Source of the DNA: Salticus scenicus
Lineage: Eukaryota > Arthropoda > Arachnida > Araneae > Salticidae
Direction: 5' to 3'
Assembly: GCA_963930645.1 (NCBI GenBank)
Contig: OZ005648.1
Coordinates: 152,437,035-152,501,034, forward strand
DNA: 64,000 bases
Part shown: positions 11,824 through 23,675 of the stretch, piece by piece
Numbering within the stretch: the stretch's first letter is position 1
Layout of the letters: every line of letters starts with the position of its first letter
Made by a program: the position numbers and the translations under genes
Notes under the pieces: model-generated
What the model was told of the DNA's origin: nothing
Databases searched by the model: none
Seen by the model: the letters and a program-made list of their open reading frames with translations, nothing else

Positions 11824-12259
11824 GGGTAAGTGCACCAGTGATTGACACTTTTAGAGCAATCTCTGATGTTTTTAATGTTCTAGTCTTCAGAAAATATTTT
11901 TAGAAATCTTAAGTAAGTACATATGGCATGAAAGACATTCAGAACCACATATATGTTAAAATATATACATTTGATAACAATTTTTTTTTATATAAATTTT
12001 TATTTGATACCCACTCTATGTTCCAGTAATTGACACTGCCAGTTTTTCATTTTTTCAGTAATTGGCACCCTATCTTCCAGTGTTTGACATTGATAGTTAT
12101 TCATTTTACCAGTTATTAGCACCCTATGCTCCAGTGTTTGACATAAAATGTTAAAATTCTTATATGTAAAATATATGATTTTATTATGTTTCTTATTTAT
12201 TAATTATTTCGGGATATATGTCAATTACTGGAGCATGCCAATCACTGGAGCACCTACCC
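11824..12259. mobile_element. TA-flanked MITE with CCAGT(G/A)ATTG motif echoes
   Basis: TA at 11822-11823 and 12260-12261 flank 436 bp. The ends are GGGTAAGTGCACCAGTGATT and, inverted, GGGTAGGTGCTCCAGTGATT (18 of 20). Variants of 'ccagtaattgaca' or 'ccagtgtttgaca' occur at least six more times inside (12024-12150 and 12218-12250). There is no coding capacity. Structurally it matches the elements at 8146, 17933, 20479 and 21450. Confidence 0.7.
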
Positions 12260-12263
12260 TATA

Positions 12264-14650
12264 ACAAATATGAACAAACAAAGTATAACAGAAAAAAAAT
12301 AATAATAAATAAAAATAAATAAATAATAATAATAATAATAAATAAATAATAGAAGAAGAAGCAGTGGCTGCCATATCTTAAATCAAGTGGGGCGGTTTAA
12401 TCTAGTTTCTCGATCCCCTTCTCCTCGAAACTTTCCCCAAAACCTGTCCAAGGCCATATAACATCAAAGAAAAATGTTAAAATAAAGATAATAATTAATG
12501 AAAGAAGAAAAGAAAAAATTTAAACTTAATTAGAAAAACATGAAAGATTTCATAATATTGTACAGGCTTATAGAGTATGCTAAGAAATCATCTTCATAAT
12601 TATCAAATACTAAGAAGGAGCATTTGAATTCGCAAGATTTATGCACATTTATTAACTTCCATATTTTATTATTTATTGTTCCATTCATGTCTTCTTTTCT
12701 GGCATTTGATTATTATAATGATGCCTTATCATTATTATTATTATATCATATATATATGTATGTATGTATGTATAATTTCCTACTCATTACAATTCGATAA
12801 ATATTGTTAAAAATAATTTACAAATACGCGTTGACATACTTGATTACTGTGATGTAGAGATTATTCCATGGTTTGAGGCATTTATTTAAAAAAAAGATTA
12901 ATTACTAAAAGAATTTTTATTATTTATATTATTATCATTAACGTTATTTTATTATTCGAAAAATCTATATAATATAGTATTGTAATTTTCGTAGATACAA
13001 GCAAAGCTTTAAAAATCTCGCATGCATTAAAACTTTCAACTAAATCTTATTTATTTATTGAAAATTTAACTGTTAATTTAGTTTTAGTAGGCTGTAAATA
13101 CTGCATACATATTAAGAAAGTCTAATACGTATAAGAAAATTTTATTTGTTATTATTATTATTATTATATATTTTTAAAATATGATCTGATTAAGAATAGT
13201 TATTTGTGAAATTTATTTAGTAACTTCAACCATTCTTATTTTACAAATGGGAAAAAACAGATATTTTTCAAAGACTTGTATTTTAAATGTTTAACATCTT
13301 TTGCAAATTTAAAGAACTAGAAAAAGCCTTCCTTTTTTTTTTTTTTTTTTTTTTTTTGTAACTAAATGTTGCCATAAAACACCATCTCTACAGAAATTTT
13401 AGGTAATTTCCTAAGGGATTTCTAACTCTTTTTACCTGAAATGTACGAATGAGACTTTTATTATCGCTTAAAAATTTATAGGGCAAAAAAAGTTTTTACA
13501 TTCTACTTAATGAAACCCTATTTTATTTTCTTAAGACCTTTAATTTTGTTTAATAATAATAATGATAAAAAATGTAAGTTTACTTAATATTTAAAACGTT
13601 TTTATCTTATTATACAAATTATAAACATTTATATTTAAACTCTGTAAAGCATGTTCATATGAAATTCGTAATTTTGGGTTTATTTAAAATGATCTGTGAA
13701 GAAAGTTAAAGCATTTACCGAAACGTAGACTTATTACAAAAAGGAGGGGAAATGTTGCTTATTTGAATTAAAATGTAATGTTTTCATATTAGTGAAGTAA
13801 TAATTAGAAACTGTATATATGTAATTATATGTAATTTAGTTTAAAAATTTCTTTTCTTGCTTTACTGAGATACAAATTCTTAAATATTTCGGACCAAACT
13901 AGAGCTACACAAAAATAAAACAACTGTAAAAAATGTTTAAAAAAAAGAAAAAAAAAAAAAAGAATTTTGCACATTAATGCATAATTGTTCTTATTTTAAA
14001 AAACATATATACTGCATAATACAATTATATATAATTAATGTATTCATTGCTATGCATATTTTATTGAATATCTAACAGAGTTTTGTACATTATTTTGTTA
14101 TTGTACAATACATTGATTACAAAACGTAAAATATTCCATGTTTTACTTATTTTTTTCCTAAGAAATTATAGGTTTACAATTGAGTTTAGAACAATATATT
14201 CTGTGGTCTTGTAGATTATTTAAATACTTTTCTTAATCCAATTTTTTTTTTTTTTTTTTAATTATTATTCCACAATCTTCTTATATACATATATAAGTAC
14301 ATATTTAATGAAGACATAAAAATATATTTGAAATTATGATATATTTATATTAATTCTTTTATAAAAAATAAATTATAGATATTCTTAACTAATTAAATAT
14401 CATGTCCATGTTATTTATTTAAAATGCTAGGGGGCTCTGCCCCTGCTGACTCCGCTAACCAACCCACGAGGAATGCTACTCCTCCTGTCGATCTGCTTAT
14501 TATTTCCTGCTTCTATTCCTCCTGCTTCTTTTCCTATTTATATTCTCTGCTTCACTTATTATTTCCTGCGGCGCTCTGCCTGCCTATTCGCTTCTTTGTC
14601 TTTCACTGAATAGAAAAATTAATAGTGAATAACACAAGACAAAAGCACAA

Positions 14651-14689
<39 letters not shown>

Positions 14690-15557
14690 AGCGATACTCA
14701 TATTCAATGTCAAATTGAAATACGTAGTAAATTTATCAGAATAGAAAGAAATTCGTAATATCTAGACCATTTTGCGTTACAGCTTTAGTATATAATCCTC
14801 TTGGCAACTTTTAAATTTTTGATACTATTTGGCGATGTATTTTTTTTGGTATAATGGCTTGTTAAAATAAAATAAAATAAAATTCTAGTAAATATTTTTG
14901 CTAATGCCTGTACTTTTTACTACTGAATGTTTTAGTTAATTTAGGGCAGTATATATAATTCCTTGTATATTTGAATGTACAACTAGACAGTAATTTTACG
15001 TATTCCAAAATATCTGAAAAGAAAAAAAAGTTTATTACGTGTTTTTCCATTTTGCCGGCGCAAATCTCGCAAAGCAAACGTTATTGGCGACAACAATAGA
15101 TTAATGGATTAAAAGTTAATTTGTAACTTAATTTCATTTCTTTTTTTTTCATATTTAAAGTTAATTTATATCCGATATTATGGATTTTATTAAATAAATG
15201 TTATATTTGTTATGAGACGACACTTTTAAAAACTAGATTTAAGCAAAATTTCAGAAAATTTACTTCTTAAAAATAAAAATAATAAAAATTACGTAAACGG
15301 TAAACGGTCGTTTTTTCTTAATTTTTTTTATTATTATTACTCGAAGTGTTTTGAACCAGTTACTTTTTTGAAGGTGATTAATGATTAACGTCGGCTGTAT
15401 CATTTTTGACGACTTTATAAACTGCGCCGGTGAAATGGAAATGTATACATAATATATACATAAAAGTAAATAATACAATTTACTCTGTATATTTTTTATG
15501 TACAGCTAGATGATAATTTTGCATATTCGAAAATATCTAAAAGAAAGAAAAAAAAAG

Positions 15558-15593
<36 letters not shown>

Positions 15594-16403
15594 TTAATTT
15601 GGTAAAACCTCCTACAGCTTCAATTTTTAATTCTCTTCTATCTACTTCTTAAATTAACGAAGAATAAAGTCTACTCTATTGATTATAAGAGCCGTAGTTG
15701 ATGAATTTTTTCTTGCCATAATTGGAAATATAACATGTAGCATGGAAATATCTAATTCTAATTCTGTAATGCTAAAAAAGTAATAATGCTAAATTAGAAG
15801 ATTCAGTCGCTTATAAATGAGTTTGAATTTAAATCTAAATGTTTCTTTCATCCCAAACTACATGAAAAATGTTTATAAATCAAGAAACAACATAATAAAT
15901 TGCCAGTAAGATAATTAATTTTCTAAAAGTTGAAGAAAAAAATATATTGCAGACGACAATAGCAGCAATGAAATTTTTTTTTAAACACCATTGATCACAT
16001 TTTACTTTCCCAGTGGAAAATTATGTAATAACAGAAATTATTTATAAGATGGCAAATAGAGTACCTTTATAATCCAGATGTTTTTAATTAATAACTTCGT
16101 TAATTAAGATGATAGAAGTTTCTAACTGACTGAAATGTCTCCCTTGGAGTATTCTGCACACATTGATACCTCTCATTCATGATGCAGAGAACCCTCCCCT
16201 CCACTAAAAAATGCAGTCACAGACAAAAAAAAAAAAAAAAAAAAAAATTGACGCCAGCGGCAGTTACTTTTTATAAATATATAAAGATATTTGAAGTTCA
16301 CCTTAATGTATTAAATGCAACTAAAAATATTTTGATAAAATTAAATGTTAATCATATATTTTAATTAAGCGATAATGGATTGAACTTGATTTTTAGTTGA
16401 AGT

Positions 16404-16434
<31 letters not shown>

Positions 16435-16645
16435 TTTTTTTTTTTTTTTATCATCTACCCATTTTAAAAAATTAGTTTGTAGGGAACTTTATATAAATGA
16501 TGCTTCAATTTATATTTTAAAGATAATTCCTATTAATTTTGACAAATGGTTTGAAAAATTAATACTTTATGACCATTTGAAAATATGATTTAGTAGTCAT
16601 GCAATTACATTTATTTTAAAAATTAAAATGACTTATTACCTATTT

Positions 16646-16676
<31 letters not shown>

Positions 16677-17576
16677 TGAAGTAACAATTAAAAAACTTCC
16701 ATGAATTATGTGTGTATGAGTAAAAACCTTCATCAGTTATATTCATAATGCACATAATAAAATCAATTTTCATTAAAAACATTGTTATTTTTAATCAAGA
16801 AAACTTTTAATTCGTTTTCTTTTAAACATGCATTCCCATAAACAAAAATTAAGCAGTTACGACAGGGATAGTAAAAACATTTTCATTAGCCCTAAAATTC
16901 TTTAGCATTAATCAAAGCAACATTTTTCGCATGAAAGTAGGACAATTAATTTTAATTAGATTTTCCCTGATCTTTCATTAGTTTAGAAATCGATGGAATT
17001 TTCTTCTCTTTACTTTGTCATATCTCATTCAACTCATTTTATCTAAGAAGAAAAATGAATAATTCATAATATATTTTACACCTAAGTTTTTCTTTATATA
17101 CATTTTAAATGTAATGCATTTAAATGCATTTATTTCATTATTTTTATGATGTTTATAACTAAGCATTAAATGTGATATTTGTGTTTCAAATGAAATCCGG
17201 TTTATATAGTACTGTTTATCTGTCGTTGTGATGTCATGGTCGATATCTAAAATTATATATGATAAACAATGTTTAAAATGTCCATATTATTTGTCACAAA
17301 AAACTTTTAAGTTGACCATCATTCTAGAGGCTGCAGCTTGAATGTGCTGACCTTCATTTGGGATGATTCATCAGGTAATATTACCTGGAAGGATTAAACA
17401 AAATCTGACACACTATGAATGTATTAAAATATTCACAGTTTAATTACTCGCTCATATAAAAGTTATTATATCTTCATATGGAAAATTTCACCAGCTCTGT
17501 GAATACAGATGCAGTCTTATGGATAAAATTTATTTTAATTTATTTATTTATTTTTCTCGTAGGCAATGAATATATA
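12264..17576. other. Long AT-rich region without a gene
   Basis: No open frame resembles a known protein. The stretch holds many simple repeats: TAA runs, T runs (for example 13331-13356), AAAT runs, and TTTA runs at 16400-16436. A locally GC-richer block is described separately. A perfect 14-bp palindrome, AGGTAATATTACCT, is at 17374-17387. I see nothing else. Confidence 0.55.
14424..14610. other. GC-richer block followed by an AAAT tract
   Basis: It stands out from its surroundings: starts GCTAGGGGGCTCTGCCCCTG, then pyrimidine-rich text with repeated 'cctgcttcttattattt' phrases. An (AAAT)n tract follows at 14650-14690. It could be a retroposed sequence with an A-rich tail or a degraded element end. 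I do not recognise it, and the 61-residue open frame through it has no recognisable domain. Confidence 0.3.
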
Positions 17577-17786
17577 CAGTCGGTAACAAAAGTGTCCGAA
17601 CACTAGCAAAAAATCCTATGTAAAAAAAGTATACTTCATACGGTTTTGTTAAATAAATCCTTATCGAATACTGTTCTTAATCTGTGTAAGAACATGATTC
17701 GATAAGGATTTATTTAACAAAACCATATGAAGTGTACTTTTTTTACATAGGAATTTTTTCTAGTGTTCGGACACTTTTGTTACCGA

Positions 17787-17789
<3 letters not shown>
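17577..17789. mobile_element. 213-bp palindromic Tc1/mariner MITE, copy 1
   Basis: A near-perfect palindrome flanked by TA (17575-17576 and 17790-17791). The ends are CAGTCGGTAACAAAAGTGTC. The arms (about 94 bp each) surround a short unpaired centre near 17671-17695. A second copy of exactly the same length is at 45493-45705. The first 17 bases match the ends of the Tc1 element at 28592 at about 15 positions, suggesting it can use that family's transposase. The right flank is a TA microsatellite, which offers many target sites. Confidence 0.88.

Positions 17790-17839
<50 letters not shown>
17790..17839. repeat. (TA)n microsatellite
   Basis: About 25 TA units directly abutting the MITE. Confidence 0.9.
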
Positions 17840-17842
<3 letters not shown>

Positions 17843-17932
17843 ACTCCTGCTATTTATATTACACCTTTGTTTCTTTCTTTTTCAAAATAAGATGCGTCTG
17901 TATTTTTAAAAAAGATGAGTAAATACTGTGTA

Positions 17933-18155
17933 TGGCGACCAAATTTTTTAAATCCAATTTGAGGACAAATCATCGCAGCGTCCTCAAATTGATGGGCTAT
18001 TTGAGGACAGAGCTAAATTATGATTTAATTTGAGGGCATTTGAGGACAAATTTGTAAATTCGAGGACATTTGTCCTCAAATGATTTTCAAATTACTGAGG
18101 ACATAGGTGGAAATTCGAGCACTGTTCCTCATCATTCGATGACGTTTGGTCACCT
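17933..18155. mobile_element. TA-flanked MITE with GAGGACAAAT motif echoes
   Basis: TA at 17931-17932 and 18156-18157. The left end is TGGCGACCAAATTT; the right end, inverted, is AGGTGACCAAACGTC. The word TTTGAGGACA (or its complement TGTCCTCAAA) occurs about eight times in 223 bp, in both orientations. No coding potential. Confidence 0.65.
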
Positions 18156-18157
18156 TA

Positions 18158-19304
18158 GTTAATACAATGGATTTTGGAGCAATGTTTGAACAAAATGTAG
18201 CCGTGTAATTTCTGTTGAAGTGTTAAAAATATGTTGAAATGTTTTAACGAGATTAAAAAAATAATAATAATAATAAACGGATCTAAAAACTGCGTGCAAA
18301 AAATAACAATATGTTTCATTATATATATACCTATATACTTATTTTATTTATTTATTATTATTTTTTTTTTCATGATAATTAAAATTTTAATTTTAGCATT
18401 TATTACACTAGGTGGTTAAATATATATATGAAAACATTTTTTCTTTCTTTCTTTTTTTTGTGTATACGTTTACTGGACTGTTTATTTTTAAATTGCACAG
18501 TTAAAATGAAAGAATTTAAATGTACTCAAATGAAGTAAATTTTAACTCATTTAATTAAATGACTGAGTTCAATTCAGCTAACTGAATAATTTAAAGCGAT
18601 AATTTAATTTCTTACAAGTAATAAAATAAAACTAACGTGTTAAAAACATTTAAAACTATAAAAGACATTTTGATACCTGTAAGTCTTAAAAACTTTACTA
18701 TGTTAAAAGATTAAAATATCAAAACTTTTTATCAGGAGAGCATATAAATTATGTCTACTTACAAAAAAGGCAATAAATACAGTTGTAGTGAACAGGCTTT
18801 CAAATATCTGAATAATATCGTAATGGAGAATAAGTGAAAAAATCTGTATGCAAGCCAAAAAAAAAAAAAAAAAAGTTTACATTTTAAGAAAATTATAGTT
18901 CATATAAACTTATCTTCATTCTCACCAGGAAGATGATTTTTTATCGTCATCTTTTAAGCAGAATAATCAGCGTTTCATGTACAACTTTTATTGTGAAAAA
19001 ACTTGAAATTACTGAGAACGTTATGTATAGTTGTCAAGATTTAAGCTTTTTGGCTACCGAAAAATTCTAATAGAAATTTTTATTTTATATAGTCAGTGAA
19101 AACTGTAACAAAAATATGTGAAATGTTACAAAAATATGTGAAATGTTTCGCTAGCTAAAAAGATGTAAAACTTGCCAACATTTATATGACATCACCTGCT
19201 AATCATCTACAATTCATCTTGACGCTCTCCATTTGAATTTCTCGGAAATTATGAATTTGGAGGTAAATAGAAGTATAATTACACTGCTCGGCATGAAAAT
19301 TGCC
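18158..19304. other. AT-rich DNA, no gene
   Basis: Only simple repeats and A/T runs are seen. A degenerate inverted repeat around 19036-19180 (ctttttggctaccg against ctttttagctagcg on the other strand) may be an old hairpin element related to text near 1412-1470. Confidence 0.45.
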
Positions 19305-19406
19305 TCTGACACCATTTCAGCATATTCTTATGTAAAATGACCTCCTAAATCCGAATATGACGTCCATTTTTGCCCTACCACCCACCGTTTTTTAGAAATG
19401 ACCCCG

Positions 19407-19439
<33 letters not shown>

Positions 19440-19828
19440 GGTGATTTTATGGCTATAAATTTGATTTTTTTTTTTTTTTTTTTTTTTTTTGGGGGGGGGG
19501 GATTATTGGAAAATTCCAAAACATGGACATTTGAGACAAGGTAAAATATTTTTGGGTGTATTTACTACTGAAATTATGCATTACATATCTTATATTTTTT
19601 CAATCTGTTATTAATGTTATTTTTAAACTTTATACTTTTTGTGTTTAGGTGTTAAACTAAATATTTTTAATTCTTTAAATCAAATTTGTGGTCATAAAAT
19701 TATCGAACAGGGAAAGAAACTGAGAGAGGAGGGGGTATCTAGAAAACGGTGGGTGACTGGACAAAATGGGAGTCATATTCGGATTCAGGAGGTCCTTTTA
19801 GATAAGAATCAGTAAGAATGGTATCAGA
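19305..19828. repeat. Fold-back repeat with arms of about 90 bp
   Basis: Arms 19305-19396 and 19738-19828 are inverted copies, roughly 80% identical, sharing GACCTCCTRAATCCGAATAT and CACCCACCGTTTT. The 340-bp centre is AT-rich, with a TA tract, a T run and a G run of about 11. No terminal TA or TTAA signature was clear and no coding frame is present. Likely a non-autonomous fold-back element or an inverted duplication; the family is unknown. Confidence 0.6.
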
Positions 19829-20187
19829 TCTCTTTTTTTTTTTTTTTTTTTTTTGCAGAGCAGTGCTTTCTTAAAATACATATGAACATTTTATTAGACC
19901 TGCATATAAACTTTTTAATAAATTTTCTTAGCTTCCTGATTTTTATCCCTTTACCATTCATTGGTTTCGCACTGAAACCAGGCATTTTACATTTTCTTTT
20001 CAACAATTATTCAATTTTCTTTTCCTTTTTTTAAATCGATTTTTAAACTTTTTTTTAATTCTCTATTCGGCAGGCAGCGGCATTACTTAATTAACAATCT
20101 ACGTTTTAGAGGAAATAATATGAAGGAGTAGCATTAAATTTCTTAGTACGCACAAGTGCATCTTGCTGCTTTAACAAAGCACTCCTG

Positions 20188-20220
<33 letters not shown>

Positions 20221-20478
20221 TGATGAAGAGTTGCGGTATTATCATGACATGAATCAACTGTTTCTAGTTTTTGCAATCTATAACTTTTACATACAAAGAT
20301 ATTTATTAAATTAATTAATTATTATTCGAATATAATTAAGTAAAGATATAGATGCTTCAAAAAAAAAAAAAAAAAAACTAGAAAATTAAAAATTATATAT
20401 TTTCTTTTTACATATTTGTGATCAGCTATGTGTTTAATAGCCATTTTTTTAAATTAGCAATTTTAAACAGAAAATGTA
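19829..20478. other. AT-rich DNA, no gene
   Basis: Contains T runs (19832-19854 and 20189-20215) and an A run near 20360-20377. Nothing else is recognised. Confidence 0.5.
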
Positions 20479-20973
20479 CACCGAGAAAAATTCTGTAACT
20501 GACATCTAGAATCTAAATTGTGGCTCTAGTAAAAATAATTCCATATCATTCATATAACTTCTAGTCCCCTTCGAAAGCAAGTTCTAGAAACCCCTATAAT
20601 AATTCTAGAGCGTATAATTCTACTTTGCTTATATTCTCGAGATCAAAATAATTTAAAAATCTATGCAAATAAATGCGAATACAAGAGGCGATTTTCAGCA
20701 AATATAATCTTGGTTTATGACTCAATTATAGAAAATCAAGGGAGAATATCTCGCAATACAAAAGATTGACAATATTCAAACAATTAAGAATACTGTTTCA
20801 CCATCTAGAAATGTATAGACTAGAAAATCTCTATCATTTCGTCTATTCAGCTTATTAGCATGCCATATACGCATAGCTGGGAAATTTATATTTCTACAGT
20901 TTAGGGATTTAGAAAATGACCACTTATTCGTTCTAGATTAAAGAGGTATTTATAGTATATATTATTCTCAGTG
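20479..20973. mobile_element. TA-flanked MITE with TCTAG motif echoes, copy 1
   Basis: TA at 20477-20478 and 20974-20975. The left end is CACCGAGAAAAATTCTG; the right end, inverted, is CACTGAGAATAATA. The word TTCTAG or CATCTAGA recurs about eight times inside. The interior from about 20490 to 20780 has a clear second copy at 46354-46640 in the same orientation, which supports a dispersed family. Non-coding. Confidence 0.55.
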
Positions 20974-22242
20974 TATAGTGAACGTTAAAGTGTTAAAACA
21001 AAGCAGATACATGCATGCAAATAAATATTCACATATAATAAAATATACAGATACACAATATACTATTTCTCGTACAAATTCAACTGCACACTGCAAAAAA
21101 ATTCTGTAAATTTACTGAAAGGTTTATCCAGAGATTTCGTAAAAATAAAATAATTCTCAGTTAAAAGTTTGTTATCGAGTTTCTCAATTTTTAGTCTGAA
21201 TTTTTATTTATTTTTATTATTTAATTACCCAATAAGAATTTAAAATGAATGTTTCCCCTTTAGAAAAATCATTCCATGTCATGAATATATTCTCGCCAAT
21301 TATTATTGCCTTAATATTAATCATTAAAATGCATATATAAAACAGATTTTTTGACATCTCCGTTTATTTTTTTCTGTAATTTTACATAAGACTTAAGTTT
21401 AATAATTACCACAATTTTTCTGTTTAAATTTTTAACAATGTACTGTGTAAGGTAAAGCTAGGAGAGTTTGTGCACAATTCAACAAAACAATATAAAAAAT
21501 CCAGTTATTCATTTTTTGCTAAACTATTGGTGCATAATTTTGAATTGATCCTTATTCTATGCATTTTAATTATTGTTTTGTTGTTCTGCTATAATTTAAA
21601 ACAACAGCTGTAATAAAACCAAGAGAGTTATTTTGCGCAATCTCTTCTTATGGGGTAGGAGTTATTACGTACAGAGGTAGGAGAGATTTCGCTGTACTAT
21701 AACTGCAATTACGTTATTAATAATACTAACTGCACTTAAATGTTATTGCTGTAAGGTATTTTAAACAAATACTTTTGTATTAAGAGAGGTTATTTTAAAT
21801 CAATAGTTAAAAATTCAGAAAAATAAAAGAAATTTAACAAGAATAAAAAAAAAAATTATTTAAAGAAAGTTATTAAAAAATCTAGAAACAGAAAAAAGAA
21901 CAGACCGGGTAAAGATTGCAAAATAACATTAAGTTACTAGATAACACGTTCAACTTAAATTCATAGCTGCTAAAATTTCAATTTATTATGGAGCAATTTT
22001 AGCCCCGCCTTTATTTCGCACCACTTTATTTATAGAGAATTTCCCCCCAAAATATAACTTCGATAGAATAAGAAAAATTTACTTTTAAGAAATAAATGTC
22101 ATAAAATAAAGGCGAGTCTAAGAATACTCCAGAATGAATTAAAATGCAGGCAGCTGTACTTAAAATTATTACGTCTACTTTTCAGCTTAAACGTGTTTCT
22201 TGTCTGCTAATTGAATCTCTCGTTGTCCACAATCGTTGCATT

Positions 22243-23675
22243 CACTGCAAATAAAAGGGTCTTAAAGTAAGACATAAAAACAACTGAAACGGCATTTAAG
22301 ACACGTAAATGTCTTAAAATATACCTTAGACGTTATAGATATTTTAATTTAAGACAGAAATATGTCTGAAATATCAATTCAGGCACAAAAATGTCTGAAA
22401 CACGTAAATTCGCGAATTTTCAGACAGCAAAACGCGTTTGAATTTTCAGACACTTTAGAAATTCAGACACTTGCATTACTTAGAATTTTTTTCATACGGA
22501 ATCTACTTTAAGAAAAATGCTTATCCTACTTCTTTCCACATTCAATAAATAAATAATTATTTTATATAATGAGCTTTTAAACTACTTAAATTATGGTAGC
22601 TCTATGAAATTATATTTTTATGGAATAATACTCTAGGGATGTGAATTATATTTGCCTGCTATTATCTTTAACACAATTCATAAACAACATATTTAGACAC
22701 AAAGCTTATTTTGTTCAAAAAAAAAAAAAAAAAAAAAAAAAATCTTTGTCTTTAAAGCTTTCTTATATTAAAAGAAAAAGTGTGGAAACGGATGTATCAA
22801 GTAATTTGTATTGTAGAGAAGAAACTGAAATTATAATTGAACAATAATGAATAATTTGTGCATATATATATATTTTTTCTTTCTGTCTTCTTATTATTAT
22901 TCAGTTAAAAACTTTTTTCTTTCACAAATTCACCTACATCTAAATGTAAAACTACAAATTTTCCTGTATTCATGATTACAGTTCGTTTTTATTTAAATAT
23001 CACTTTAAGGAAAGAAATCGTTATCATCAAGGGATGAAACCTTCACATACTTGTTATGAATTATTAAAAAATTCTGGTCCTCTAAATATTAAATTTAAGA
23101 TAATATTTATTAAGTTTAAAATACCATACTATCAATAGTTTTATGGCAAAAAATTAGAAATAAAACATAACACTGCGATTAGTTTCACGAATACTGCAGT
23201 ATATTATACCATAAAAACACGTTTTACTGTATTCGACGGCAGCGTGATTGGTAAATGCTTCACTCCGACGATGCTTGGCTCGAGGTTTCGGTTTCCTTAG
23301 TGAGTTTGAGTTCGAATCCCAACGCTGGAAAATGGAATTTTTTTTTTTTTTCTTTCTTTTTTTTTTTTTATATAAATATTGCATTAATGCTCTAAACAAT
23401 TCTAAAATATATTTTTAACAGAAAAGCATAATAGTACGCCATATTTATTTATTTATGTATTTATTAAAAAGCCTTAAAAACGGTAGTATTTTTAAGCCTA
23501 ACATGGCGGTGTTTTTAAGCCTAAAACATGGCGGCGTTTTAAGACACTTGCAATATCTTAATTTCTGATGCAAAAAGGTATCTTAAAAAGTAAGACACTT
23601 TTTTTTTCACTTAAAAAATGACCATCCATTTAAAACACTTTTTAAACTGAATTTAAGACATTTACGTTTACAGTG
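22243..23675. mobile_element. Nested element with CACTG...CAGTG ends and TGTCTTAAA echoes
   Basis: Comparison with copy 2 of the host element shows extra DNA between about 22243 and 23675. Its ends are CACTGCAAATAAAAGGGTCT and, inverted, CACTGTAAACGTAAATGTCT. Words such as TGTCTTAAA, TGTCTGAAA and their complements recur near both ends. No clear target duplication was found. It contains a tRNA-like sequence and A runs. No protein frame is recognised. Superfamily unassigned. Confidence 0.55.
23239..23328 (+). repeat. tRNA-like sequence (tRNA pseudogene or SINE head)
   Basis: About 90 nt. A clear RNA polymerase III B-box-like GAGTTCGAATCCC lies at 23308-23320, within a T-arm of which four of five pairs form. 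The outer halves GCAGCGT and ACGCTGG can pair as an acceptor stem except for the last pair. The spacing would need a long variable arm, as in Ser/Leu tRNAs. The anticodon arm is not convincing. A T-rich stretch follows, which could end a Pol III transcript. More likely a tRNA-derived retroposon head than a working tRNA. Confidence 0.45.

Noticed and set aside
14424..14510. Helitron-like end (short GC hairpin GGGGGCTCTGCCCC)
   Set aside because: No CTRR terminus after the hairpin and no TC start was found; a GC-rich palindrome alone is not enough.
16397..16588. Frame beginning with repeated LFIY
   Set aside because: Translation of a TTTA microsatellite.
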